DNA from: Gemmatimonadota bacterium | GTDB taxonomy: Bacteria; Gemmatimonadota; Gemmatimonadetes; Gemmatimonadales; Gemmatimonadaceae | Direction: 5' to 3' | Length of the DNA: 14,604 nucleotides | Assembly (NCBI GenBank): GCA_016794735.1 | Contig: JAEUJK010000021.1 | Span: 1 to 14,604 of the forward strand | Notes under the pieces: generated by a model | The model's input: the letters and a program-made list of their open reading frames with translations, nothing else | What the model was told of the DNA's origin: nothing | The model's database searches: none | Part shown: positions 6,700 to 13,391 of the stretch, piece by piece | Numbering within the stretch: the first letter of the stretch is position 1 | How the letters are laid out: every line of letters starts with the position of its first letter | Position numbers and translations under genes: made by a program

Positions 6700-8492
6700 C
6701 GCGGGATCACCGGCAGGACGAGGCGCGACGGATAGCGCGCATCATGGTGGATGACCTGGCGCGCGGCCTGCACACGCGCGTTGGCGCCAAACGGGTCCCC
6801 GGTGTTGGGATTGCGGTCGTACCGCGGGAAGTTCGACGACGAGACCTCGACGCGAATGCGATGGCCCGGCAGGAACACGTTGGAGGTCGCGCCCACATCG
6901 ATCGCGATCTCGGTCGGCTGCCCCGGCACCAGCAGCTCCGGGGTTGTCCGTCCGTTGCGATACCGCGCCCGCTGGATCCCATCGGTCAGGGCGCGCGCGG
7001 TGCCATCCGGCGCAACATCCACCAACCGGGCCGTCAGGTCCGTGTCGCGCGCGGACGACGAAATCCATACCCGCAGGGTGATGTACCCGGTAACCTCGAT
7101 CGGCTCGGTCAGTGGCTCGGTGGAGTACACCAGCACGTCGGGTCGTTGCTCCACCTCGCGCATGTCGTGCGGCGCGCGCGAGTACGCCCCCGAGCTGCCG
7201 GTGGGCACCGGGCGTGTGGGGTCGTAGGTGAAGGTGTCGCGCGGCGCCGCGGTGGCCACGGCGCGCTCCAGGCGGCCGTTACCGGCGGCGGTGTTTGCCG
7301 TGCCATCACTGGTGAGGTACCAGGACGTCGCCTTCGCGCGCGCCAGCGGCCACTCCTGCTCGTCGCGCCACCGGTTCTCTCCCATCACGAAGAGGCGCAC
7401 CGGCGCACCGGGAAAGACCCCGGCCGCCGCTGCATTCGCCGCACCGGTCCAATGGCGGAACCACGCGACGATGAGGCTCTCGGAGTTGAAGCCGGCCGCG
7501 GGGCCGTAGTCCACGTCGCCAATGCGCGTGGACGACGCGCTCGGACGCGCATGCGTCCACGGCCCGACAATGAGTCGCTGGTTGCGTCGTGCATGGTCGG
7601 TGCGAGCCGAGGCACGAAGCCCACTGAAGTTGCGCAGGGTCCCGGTGAGCAAGGCATCGTACCACCCGGTGAGGTGGTACGCCGGCACCTCGAACTCGCG
7701 GTGCCGCGCTGATACATCGAACGTGTACCACCACGCATCGAACGAGGGATGCGCCAGCATGTCGAAATACCCGGGCGAATACTGCCGGAGTTCACCCGCC
7801 GGGTCGCCCGAGGTCCCCTGCCCCCCAACAGTCTGCAGCGGGAGCGCCCAGAGCCACTCGTCCTGGAGCTGGCGGCGTTGTGCCGGCGTCAGCCCCAACT
7901 CACCGTCCCGCGACACGTCGGGCGTCAGGCGCCGCCGCTTCACGTCCTGCGCCTGCCCCAGGTTCCACGAGAGCCCATCCATCAGGTAGAAGGCGCCGCC
8001 CTGGAACACCATGTCGTACCGGCTCGCGTACGACGCCGACGGAAACAGCGCCACGAGGTGTGGTGGGCGAAGCGGCGCCGCGAGCAGCTGGGTGGTGGCC
8101 GAATACGACCCGCCGAACATCCCGACGCGCCCGTCCACCCACGGCAGCGTCGCGACCCATTCCACGGTGTCGTAGCCATCGGCGCCCTCGTCGTGCGGAA
8201 TCGCGATGCCTTCGGACATGTACCGCCCGCGCGTGTCCTGCACCACAACCACGAACCCGGCGCGCGCCAAGCGATGGTATTGCGAGTTGCTGTCGGCCGG
8301 GTTCTTGGAATAGGCGGTACGCTGCAGCAGCGCCGGCAGTCGACGGTTTGTCACCGGGCGATAGACGTCGGCGCGCAGCACGACCCCGTCGCGCATGCGC
8401 GCCTCGAGGTTCTTCTCCACCACAAGCTCCTGCGCCGCCAGCAGGCGCGGGGCGCTCGCACAGAGCAGGAAGAGCAGGGTGCGTCGATTCAC
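6696..8492 (-). CDS. CocE/NonD family alpha/beta-hydrolase (X-Pro dipeptidyl-peptidase like)
   Basis: A 598-residue exported serine hydrolase with a GTG start at 8492 and a TAGGA ribosome site seven bases upstream. The signal peptide spans about 1-21 (LLFLLCASAPRLLAAQ). The alpha/beta-hydrolase domain holds RTAY (Y61, oxyanion tyrosine in CocE), DTRGRYMSEG (86-95), the nucleophile elbow GGSYS with S129, GWYD with D279, and GPWTH with H314: a full Ser-Asp-His triad. A cap domain lies at about 160-255. The C-terminal jelly-roll (about 375-598), with GYITLRVWISSSARDTDLTARLVDV and SNVFLPGHRIRVEVSSSNFPRYDRN, is diagnostic of PF08530. The family includes cocaine esterase, glutaryl-7-ACA acylase and Xaa-Pro dipeptidyl peptidases. 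The peptidase neighbours favour a peptidase or acyl-peptide role here, which is inference. It is 47 bases downstream of the LuxR-type gene and overlaps the M28 ATG by four bases. Confidence 0.93.
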   Translation of the reverse strand: MNRRTLLFLLCASAPRLLAAQELVVEKNLEARMRDGVVLRADVYRPVTNRRLPALLQRTAYSKNPADSNSQYHRLARAGFVVVVQDTRGRYMSEGIAIPHDEGADGYDTVEWVATLPWVDGRVGMFGGSYSATTQLLAAPLRPPHLVALFPSASYASRYDMVFQGGAFYLMDGLSWNLGQAQDVKRRRLTPDVSRDGELGLTPAQRRQLQDEWLWALPLQTVGGQGTSGDPAGELRQYSPGYFDMLAHPSFDAWWYTFDVSARHREFEVPAYHLTGWYDALLTGTLRNFSGLRASARTDHARRNQRLIVGPWTHARPSASSTRIGDVDYGPAAGFNSESLIVAWFRHWTGAANAAAAGVFPGAPVRLFVMGENRWRDEQEWPLARAKATSWYLTSDGTANTAAGNGRLERAVATAAPRDTFTYDPTRPVPTGSSGAYSRAPHDMREVEQRPDVLVYSTEPLTEPIEVTGYITLRVWISSSARDTDLTARLVDVAPDGTARALTDGIQRARYRNGRTTPELLVPGQPTEIAIDVGATSNVFLPGHRIRVEVSSSNFPRYDRNPNTGDPFGANARVQAARQVIHHDARYPSRLVLPVIPR

Positions 8493-8539
8493 GGGGCGAT
8501 CCTAGCCCGGCCGTCGAGGCCCGGCAAGCGACGCCCGCG

Positions 8540-9115
8540 TTACGGCGCGTCGTGCGGCTCGGCCGACGACCCCAGGTCCTGCAGGAAGAACGCGGCCAGC
8601 TCGGCGCGCCCCTGCAGCCCCGACTTGCGATACACCTCCACCGCATGCTGGCGGACGGTGCGCTCCGATCGCCCGAGGCGCGCCGCCGCCTGCTTGTGCC
8701 CCTCGCCCTTGAGCAGCATGAGGGCCACCTCCCGCTCGGCCCGCGTGAGCTTCCACGCATCAAACTGCTCGTCGATGGCTGTCGACAGGCTGGCCAGCGC
8801 CCCCTCGGCGCGTCGCCGCCAGTCGTCGCGCTCCGCGACCCGGGCCGCCAGGTCCCGACGCGAGACCGCCAGCGATGCCCGCGTGCTCTCGAGCTCGGCC
8901 GCCGTGCGTCGCCACCCCGTGAAGAGCACGATCGCGAACCCCAGGCTGAGCACCACCATCGCCACCTCGAAGAGCACGTGAGGCGAGAGCCAGGAGCTCG
9001 GGCGATCCAGGATGAGGTCGATCGTTCCGCCCACAACGACCAACGCGAGGAATCCCGCGAGCACTGGAGCAAACGGCCCGCTCAGCGAGCCCGGGACGCG
9101 GTCCGCGCCCGGCAT
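8540..9115 (-). CDS. Membrane-anchored LuxR-type transcriptional regulator
   Basis: A 191-residue one-component regulator. Two membrane segments (about 14-36 and 45-67) are joined by a very short loop (DRPSSWLSP). A heptad-like charged helix follows (about 70-118, a probable coiled coil), then a C-terminal LuxR/GerE helix-turn-helix (121-180: LTRAEREVALMLLKGEGHKQAAARLGRSERTVRQH...). There is no receiver domain and no large sensory domain, so the signal is probably sensed in or near the membrane and passed on through the coiled coil. ATG 9115 is chosen over ATG 9151 because AAGGAG lies eight bases before it, while the upstream ATG (12 codons longer) has only a poor site. It is the first gene of the minus-strand block, is divergent from the DUF2231 gene, and shares with it a spacer containing a direct repeat that it may bind itself. 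Confidence 0.87.
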   Translation of the reverse strand: MPGADRVPGSLSGPFAPVLAGFLALVVVGGTIDLILDRPSSWLSPHVLFEVAMVVLSLGFAIVLFTGWRRTAAELESTRASLAVSRRDLAARVAERDDWRRRAEGALASLSTAIDEQFDAWKLTRAEREVALMLLKGEGHKQAAARLGRSERTVRQHAVEVYRKSGLQGRAELAAFFLQDLGSSAEPHDAP

Positions 9116-9123
9116 GTCGTCAA

Positions 9124-9129
9124 CTCCTT
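9124..9129 (-). promoter_or_regulatory. Strong Shine-Dalgarno fixing the LuxR-type start at 9115
   Basis: The minus strand reads AAGGAG here, eight bases before ATG 9115. It lies inside the reading frame of the longer alternative start at 9151, which lacks a comparable site, so the shorter product is preferred. Confidence 0.65.
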
Positions 9130-9179
9130 GCCACTCTTCGACTTGCGTCATCTCGCCCGACCTGGAAGGAGTCCACCCG

Positions 9180-9218
9180 AGTCATTTGTCGGATGCCAAG
9201 GAAGTCACTTGTCGGATG
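9180..9218. promoter_or_regulatory. Tandem 16-bp direct repeat, operator candidate
   Basis: AGTCATTTGTCGGATG (9180-9195) recurs as AGTCACTTGTCGGATG (9203-9218). The copies match at 15 of 16 bases with a period of 23 bp, about two helical turns. They sit in the spacer between the divergent LuxR-type gene (start 9115) and DUF2231 gene (start 9274). Placement and phasing suit two regulator dimers on one face of the DNA that control one or both directions. Confidence 0.55.
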
Positions 9219-9273
9219 GGGCGCAACGGGATCTCTGCTGACAATTGGGTAGGACCACCAACCGGAGGAACTC

Positions 9274-9828
9274 ATGATGAACCTGCCCTCACCCCTGCAT
9301 CCCCTTTTTGTCCACCTGCCCATTGCCCTGACGTTGCTCCTGCCCGTCTTCGCGATCGGGGCACTCGTGGCGATCCGCCGCGGCACCCAGCCCCGTCGGG
9401 CCTGGGGCATTACGGTCGCGCTCCTGGCCGCCCTCACCGTCAGTGCCTGGGCGGCGCTCGCAACCGGCCAGCGCGAGGAAGAACTGGTCGAGGACGTGGT
9501 CGCCGAGTCCGCCATCGAGACACATGAGGAATCGGCGGAAGCGTTCCTGCTGGCGACCGGTGTGGTGTTGTTGATCGGCGCTGCGGGACTCCTCACCGGA
9601 CGCATGGGTTCGGTGGCGCGCGGATTTGCGACGGCTGGTACGGTGGCACTTGTTGGCGCCGGTTGGCAGGTCGGCCATTCCGGCGGCACGCTCGCGTATC
9701 GCGAAGGTGCGGCGGGGGTCTACGCCTCTGCAGCACGCGGCGAGGTGACGTCGTCGCTCGATGGTCGGGCCACGTCGCGTGGCGATGAGGCCAAGGAACG
9801 CGAAGAGGACGAAGATGACGAGCGGTAA
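9274..9828 (+). CDS. DUF2231 domain membrane protein
   Basis: A 184-residue inner-membrane protein with four predicted helices (about 10-34, 43-63, 88-107, 116-134) and a highly charged acidic C-terminal tail (DEAKEREEDEDDER). The family signature at the N-terminus is HPLFVHLPIAL (H9, H14). A conserved helix carries H84, and the C-terminal motif is GHSGGTLAYREGAAGVY (134-150, H135). Membrane-embedded His residues in DUF2231 proteins suggest metal or heme binding, but no function is established to my knowledge. GGAGG lies five bases before the first of two adjacent ATG codons. The gene is divergent from the LuxR-type regulator and may be its target through the direct repeat. A hairpin follows it at 9839-9868. 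Confidence 0.85.
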   Translation: MMNLPSPLHPLFVHLPIALTLLLPVFAIGALVAIRRGTQPRRAWGITVALLAALTVSAWAALATGQREEELVEDVVAESAIETHEESAEAFLLATGVVLLIGAAGLLTGRMGSVARGFATAGTVALVGAGWQVGHSGGTLAYREGAAGVYASAARGEVTSSLDGRATSRGDEAKEREEDEDDER

Positions 9829-9838
9829 CGAACCGTCG

Positions 9839-9868
9839 GTGCGTGGGAGGTGATAACTTCCCGCGCAC
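9839..9868 (+). terminator. 13-bp stem with GATA tetraloop between DUF2231 and DUF3830 genes
   Basis: GTGCGTGGGAGGT (9839-9851) pairs with ACTTCCCGCGCAC (9856-9868) over all 13 positions, two of them G-U on the plus-strand RNA. The loop is GATA. The two G-U pairs favour a plus-strand RNA role. It starts 10 bases after the DUF2231 stop and ends a few bases before the next ribosome site. With no U-run it may be a terminator or an intercistronic stability element. Confidence 0.55.
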
Positions 9869-9883
9869 CGCCGGAGCCTTGGC

Positions 9884-10297
9884 ATGAGCACTGTCCGCAT
9901 TCGTGTTGCAGACCTCGAGTTCACTGCGCGCTTCGAGAATGAGGCGGCGCCACGCACCTGCGCCGCCTTTCGTTCGATCCTCCCCTTCCGCAGCCACCTG
10001 ATCCAGGCGCGATGGAGCGGCGAGGCGGCCTGGATCCCACTCGGCGACTTCGATCTCGACGTCCCGCTGGAGAATGCCACGTCGCATCCCTCGCGCGGTG
10101 ACGTGTTGTTTCATCCGCCGGGTTCGAGCGAATGCGAGATCCTGTTTCCGTATGGCGCCTGCGTCTTCGCCAGCAAGGTCGGCCAACTCGCGGGGAGCCA
10201 CTTCCTCACGCTGACCTCGGGGCAGGAGCAGCTGCGTGAGCTGGGGCGCCGGGTGTTGTGGGAGGGGGCGCAACCGCTCGAGATCGACCTGGTGTAG
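9884..10297 (+). CDS. DUF3830 family protein
   Basis: A 137-residue cytoplasmic protein matching the DUF3830 pattern: ARFENEAAPRTCAAFRSILPF (15-35), ARWSGEAAWIPLGD (42-55), ENATSHPSRGDVLFHPPG (63-80), then E-C-E-I-L-F-P-Y-G (83-91) and FASKVGQLAGSHF (95-107). The fold is related to cyclophilin-like domains: the ARFENEAAPRT segment and the G-D-V-L-F turn recall the small-molecule-binding Cyclophil_like group. No enzymatic role is established, and some relatives lie beside catabolic genes. ATG 9884 has GGAG seven bases upstream. Its length is normal for the family. It might be cotranscribed with the DUF2231 gene if the intervening hairpin does not terminate. Confidence 0.85.
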   Translation: MSTVRIRVADLEFTARFENEAAPRTCAAFRSILPFRSHLIQARWSGEAAWIPLGDFDLDVPLENATSHPSRGDVLFHPPGSSECEILFPYGACVFASKVGQLAGSHFLTLTSGQEQLRELGRRVLWEGAQPLEIDLV

Positions 10298-10474
10298 CTC
10301 CACAAGACAGCCACAACGCTGTGGCGACCCGGGTCCGCGCCAATCGCCAAGTCGTTTGGTGACAACGTCTTGCCGCGTCGCCCAGGGTGGCGCGTCAGGC
10401 GTCTACGTCAACCGGCGTATGGGGGTTCCGGGCCGGAATCGCGATGCTGGAAGTGAAGACCAACTCCCTTCCCC
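10298..10474. other. 177-base spacer with a small hairpin
   Basis: GCCACA (10310-10315) and TGTGGC (10320-10325) form a 6-bp stem with a four-base loop 13 bases after the DUF3830 stop. The palindrome GACCCGGGTC (10326-10335) follows immediately. Together they could end the DUF3830 transcript, but no U-run follows. No gene was found in the rest of the spacer, which should hold the promoter for the Omp85-like gene. Confidence 0.35.
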
Positions 10475-11533
10475 ATGCGATTCCCCATCTCGCCGCTCCT
10501 CGCGCTCTGCTGCCTCGTCGGGTCCGTCGTGCACGCCCAGGCCGATACCTCGTCCCGCGCGCGGCTCGCGATCCTGCCCGTCCTCGGTTCCGCGCCCGAG
10601 ACCGGTGGTCAATTCGGCGCCACGGTGGTGCGCGTCTTTCGCACCGGCCCCGCAGCGCACACCCGGCCGTCGCAGCTGCAGGTCTATGCGATCACCACGG
10701 CCCAGCGCCAGCAACGCGCGTTTGTGCAACTCGACCGCTGGGGAAGCGGGAACGCCACACGAACCCGCGTGCGTGGCGAGTGGCAACACTTCCCGCTGAC
10801 CTACTTCGCCGAAGGTGGCGCGGACGACGAGGCACTGTTCACCGCGGCCGGTCCCGAGGTGTCCTTGCTCCAACTGTGGCGAACCGGGGCGGCGCAGTAC
10901 CGCGGGGTCGGGTTCCGCGCGCGCGACCTTCGCGTGTCGGATGTCGACCTCACCGGGTGGACGCGCGCCGTGGCCCCTGACCTCGTGGGAAGTGCCGCGA
11001 TCACCGGGCAGGTGGTCGACATTCGCGACACCCGCGACCACATCCTGGGCCCGACGGCCGGTGTCTTTCGCCAGTTCACGTTAGGCGGCACGGGGTCCCG
11101 CGACCATGCGACCGGGCACCGGCAGCGCCTGTCGGCCCGCCTGGCCGGCGACCTGCGGCGCTACGACTCCCTGGGGCGCGGGGTGCTGGCCACGCGGGTG
11201 AGCGCCGAGGCGCTCGTTGGCAACGCGTCGTTTGACCTGCTCCCCGCCGCCGGCGCCGACACGCTGTTGCGAGGGTACACGCGGGGTCGCGTGCGCGACC
11301 GCGCCGTGGGCGCCGCCGAGATGGAGTATCGCAGCGCGACGTGGCACCGCGTGGGCTTCGCCGGGTTTGCCGGGATGGGCGCCTCGGCAGGCACCGGGCA
11401 CCAGTGGCTTCCCACCGTCGGCGCGGGCGTGCGATACCTGCTGCAGCCGGCCGACCGCCTGACCGTGCGGGTGGACTACGCCCGCGGCCGCCACGGGGGC
11501 GGGCTGTACGTCGCGTTAGGCGAGGCGTTCTAG
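10475..11533 (+). CDS. Omp85/BamA-TamA-like outer-membrane barrel protein
   Basis: A 352-residue exported protein with signal peptide MRFPISPLLALCCLVGSVVHAQ. It is almost all barrel: no POTRA domain fits before the first strands. Omp85 landmarks are LPVLGSAPETGGQFGA (34-49, an early strand), D-I-R-D-T-R-D-H-I-L-G-P-T-A-G (182-196, like the DxRDxxxxPxxG strand), and LRGYTRGRVRDR (265-276), which corresponds to the VRGF/Y tip of loop L6. The last residue is Phe. POTRA-less members are annotated as surface antigen (D15) or BamA/TamA family proteins of unknown cargo. They may move lipids or proteins, but without POTRA a classical BamA role is unlikely. The ribosome site at ATG 10475 is poor, yet the signal peptide supports this start. 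The gene is convergent with the amidase gene. Confidence 0.82.
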   Translation: MRFPISPLLALCCLVGSVVHAQADTSSRARLAILPVLGSAPETGGQFGATVVRVFRTGPAAHTRPSQLQVYAITTAQRQQRAFVQLDRWGSGNATRTRVRGEWQHFPLTYFAEGGADDEALFTAAGPEVSLLQLWRTGAAQYRGVGFRARDLRVSDVDLTGWTRAVAPDLVGSAAITGQVVDIRDTRDHILGPTAGVFRQFTLGGTGSRDHATGHRQRLSARLAGDLRRYDSLGRGVLATRVSAEALVGNASFDLLPAAGADTLLRGYTRGRVRDRAVGAAEMEYRSATWHRVGFAGFAGMGASAGTGHQWLPTVGAGVRYLLQPADRLTVRVDYARGRHGGGLYVALGEAF

Positions 11534-11537
11534 CGCG

Positions 11538-12518
11538 TCAGGCGGGCACCAGGAAGGCACCGAGCACCCACCGGGGCTCGGCGCCAATGCGGCACCAACC
11601 GTCGGAGCGCTCATGGATGAACACCTCCTGGCCGCGCGTCACGGCGGCGACCTTGTCCGCCGTCTTGTCCGGGGCGCTGCGCACGTTGAGGGTGCTCGCG
11701 CGAACGGTCGCGCGTTCCACGGGTGCGGTGAACTTCGCCGCTACCCACTCGTCCTTCGCGTTCGAGACGCGCAGCCAGCCGTCCTTCTCCTGGAAGACGC
11801 GCAGGACGGTGCCCGCACTGACGGCACTGACCTTCTTGGCCGTGGGCGAGGGGCCGCGTCGCACGTTGAGCGAGTCCGCCGTGACCCGCGCATACCCGCC
11901 GGCGGGAAGCGCCGCCTCGACGATGGTGCCGCCGTCGAGCAAGGCGCGCACCTTGGGGAGGAAGTTCCGCTGCGCCTGCTCCACACTGTTGCCACCAAAA
12001 AACGCGGTGCCGGGACAACTCTTGGTCGTGCCGCCGCCGTTGGTGCGCGCCCCGGTGGAGAGGTCGAACCAGTGGTGGTAGACCACGCGATCCGCCGTCA
12101 CCGGAATGGCAAACCGTTCGCAGATGGCGGCGGTCATGCGCAGGATGGTCTGCCGGTGCGCCGCGGTCATCGCATCACCACCGGTGTCGAAGTTGCCCAG
12201 GTGTTCGATGCAGATGGCGTGCTGGTTGTTCCCGAAGATGCAGGCGGGGTTGGCCTCGAGGGAGCGCCCGGTGACGATCGTGCCGTCGGGGAACGACGTG
12301 AAGTGTTGCCCGATGTCCGACCATCCGTTGGCCGAGACATGGTGGTGTTTCATGTTCTGCTGGAGCGTGAAGTGGTTCGTCCCGGTGAAGTGCGCGTAGG
12401 CCGGGAGGAACGTGTGATGCTCCTGGACGGACAACACCGTGCGCGTGACCTGGCGGGTCGGCAACCAGGCCTCGAACTCCTCGAGGGTCATCATCGTGAA
12501 GCCGCGCTCCGTCCGCAT
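11538..12518 (-). CDS. Peptidoglycan amidase (Amidase_2/PGRP type) with two SH3b repeats
   Basis: A 326-residue protein. The N-terminal catalytic domain (about 25-190) is an N-acetylmuramoyl-L-alanine amidase of the T7 lysozyme/PGRP class. It shows QEHHTFLPAY (H34 or H35), GWSDIGQHFTSFPDGTIVTGR (65-85), CIEHLGNFD (103-111), VVYHHW (H148/H149) and KSCPGTAFFGGN (C168, as in Cys-type zinc sites). These residues give a His-His-Cys zinc site that cleaves the bond between muramic acid and L-Ala. Two SH3b repeats follow (about 209-264 and 269-324), each with S/T-LNVR-x-x-P and a G-W-x-R turn, typical cell-wall-binding modules. No signal peptide is present, so export is holin-like, non-classical, or absent. 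ATG 12518 has GGAG eight bases upstream. The catalytic half resembles amidases I associate with Firmicutes and phages, which may mean transfer. Its stop lies four bases from the stop of the Omp85-like gene. Confidence 0.88.
   Translation of the reverse strand: MRTERGFTMMTLEEFEAWLPTRQVTRTVLSVQEHHTFLPAYAHFTGTNHFTLQQNMKHHHVSANGWSDIGQHFTSFPDGTIVTGRSLEANPACIFGNNQHAICIEHLGNFDTGGDAMTAAHRQTILRMTAAICERFAIPVTADRVVYHHWFDLSTGARTNGGGTTKSCPGTAFFGGNSVEQAQRNFLPKVRALLDGGTIVEAALPAGGYARVTADSLNVRRGPSPTAKKVSAVSAGTVLRVFQEKDGWLRVSNAKDEWVAAKFTAPVERATVRASTLNVRSAPDKTADKVAAVTRGQEVFIHERSDGWCRIGAEPRWVLGAFLVPA
11560..11581 (+). terminator. Possible terminator inside the 3' end of the amidase gene
   Basis: CCGAGC (11560-11565) pairs with GCTCGG (11576-11581), with CCC/GGG pairing inside across one bulged A and a three-base loop. 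It lies 26 bases beyond the stop of the plus-strand Omp85-like gene, which has only four bases before the convergent coding region. It has no U-run, so this is a weak call. Confidence 0.3.
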
Positions 12519-12604
12519 GGTCGTGCTCCGTGAGATCGTGGGGAATCGCTCGCGTCGCCTGCCGGCGGGGCATAGTTTCCGGCCGGACTTCCAGCAGCGA
12601 CGAG

Positions 12605-13369
12605 ATGCCGATCCAATACATTGACCCCGCGCTTCCCAAGGTGATAGATGGGTGGCGATCTCCGCGACTCGGGCTGGAGATGCCGGTGGTCAGCTACGGG
12701 CACGCAGGGACCCCCTTGCTGCTCTTCCCGACGGCGGCCGCCGACTTCCTCGAGAACGAGCGCTTCTTCCTGGTGAAGGCCATCGAGGAGCACATCCAGG
12801 CGGGCAAGGTGCGGCTCTTCTCGATCGACAGCATCAACGCGCACGCCTGGATGGACAAACACGTCCCCATCCCGGAGAAGGCGCGCCGGCAGGCCATGTA
12901 TCAGGGGTACATCGAGGAAGAGCTGGTGCCGTACATCCGGCACGTCGTGGGCGACCGCAACGCGCGGGCGCTGACGACGGGGGCGTCGTTCGGCGCGTTC
13001 CACGCCGCCAACACCTTCTTCCGGCGCCCCGACCTCTTTGGCGGGACGATCGCCATGAGCGGGTTCTACGACCTCGGGCGCAACTACCTCGAGGGGTACT
13101 CGGACGACAACGTCTACTTCAACAACCCGGCCTGGTACCTGCAACACCTCGGCGGTCACGCCCTCGAGCTGCTGCGCGGAAGTTCACGGATCGTGATCGT
13201 CACCGGTCAGGGGCCATACGAGGCACCCGACCGTTCCCGCGAGCTGTCTGCCCTGCTCGATGCGAAGGGGATTCCGCATTGGCTGGACATCTGGGGCCAC
13301 GACGTGAAGCATGACTGGCCCTGGTGGCGCAAGATGTTGCCGTACCACCTGGAGAAGATGGGGCTGTAG
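12605..13369 (+). CDS. Alpha/beta-hydrolase, esterase family (PF00756-like)
   Basis: A 254-residue cytoplasmic protein without a signal peptide. It opens with a strand-rich region (RLGLEMPVVSYGHAGTPLLLFPTAAADF) typical of the putative esterase group, then SIDSINAHAWMD (73-84). The nucleophile elbow is GASFG (126-130) with S128 in ALTTGASFGAFHAANTFFRRPDLFGG. The catalytic His is probably H236 in WGHDVKHDWPWW, and an acid lies after strand 7 (SSRIVIVTGQGPYEAPDRS). Known relatives include S-formylglutathione hydrolase, mycolyltransferases and feruloyl esterases; the present subfamily has no assigned substrate. The start is ATG 12605; the GTG at 12530 would add an Arg/Ser-rich stretch overlapping the divergent amidase promoter. 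The ribosome site is weak (GACGAG). It is divergent from the amidase with 86 bases between starts. Confidence 0.83.
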   Translation: MPIQYIDPALPKVIDGWRSPRLGLEMPVVSYGHAGTPLLLFPTAAADFLENERFFLVKAIEEHIQAGKVRLFSIDSINAHAWMDKHVPIPEKARRQAMYQGYIEEELVPYIRHVVGDRNARALTTGASFGAFHAANTFFRRPDLFGGTIAMSGFYDLGRNYLEGYSDDNVYFNNPAWYLQHLGGHALELLRGSSRIVIVTGQGPYEAPDRSRELSALLDAKGIPHWLDIWGHDVKHDWPWWRKMLPYHLEKMGL

Positions 13370-13391
13370 GGCCCGACGCTCGAGGCCGGAT

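Noticed and set aside
7880..9241. Long plus-strand frame of about 453 codons and neighbouring antisense frames
   Set aside because: It shadows the CocE-like and LuxR-type genes, whose catalytic and HTH motifs are intact on the other strand.
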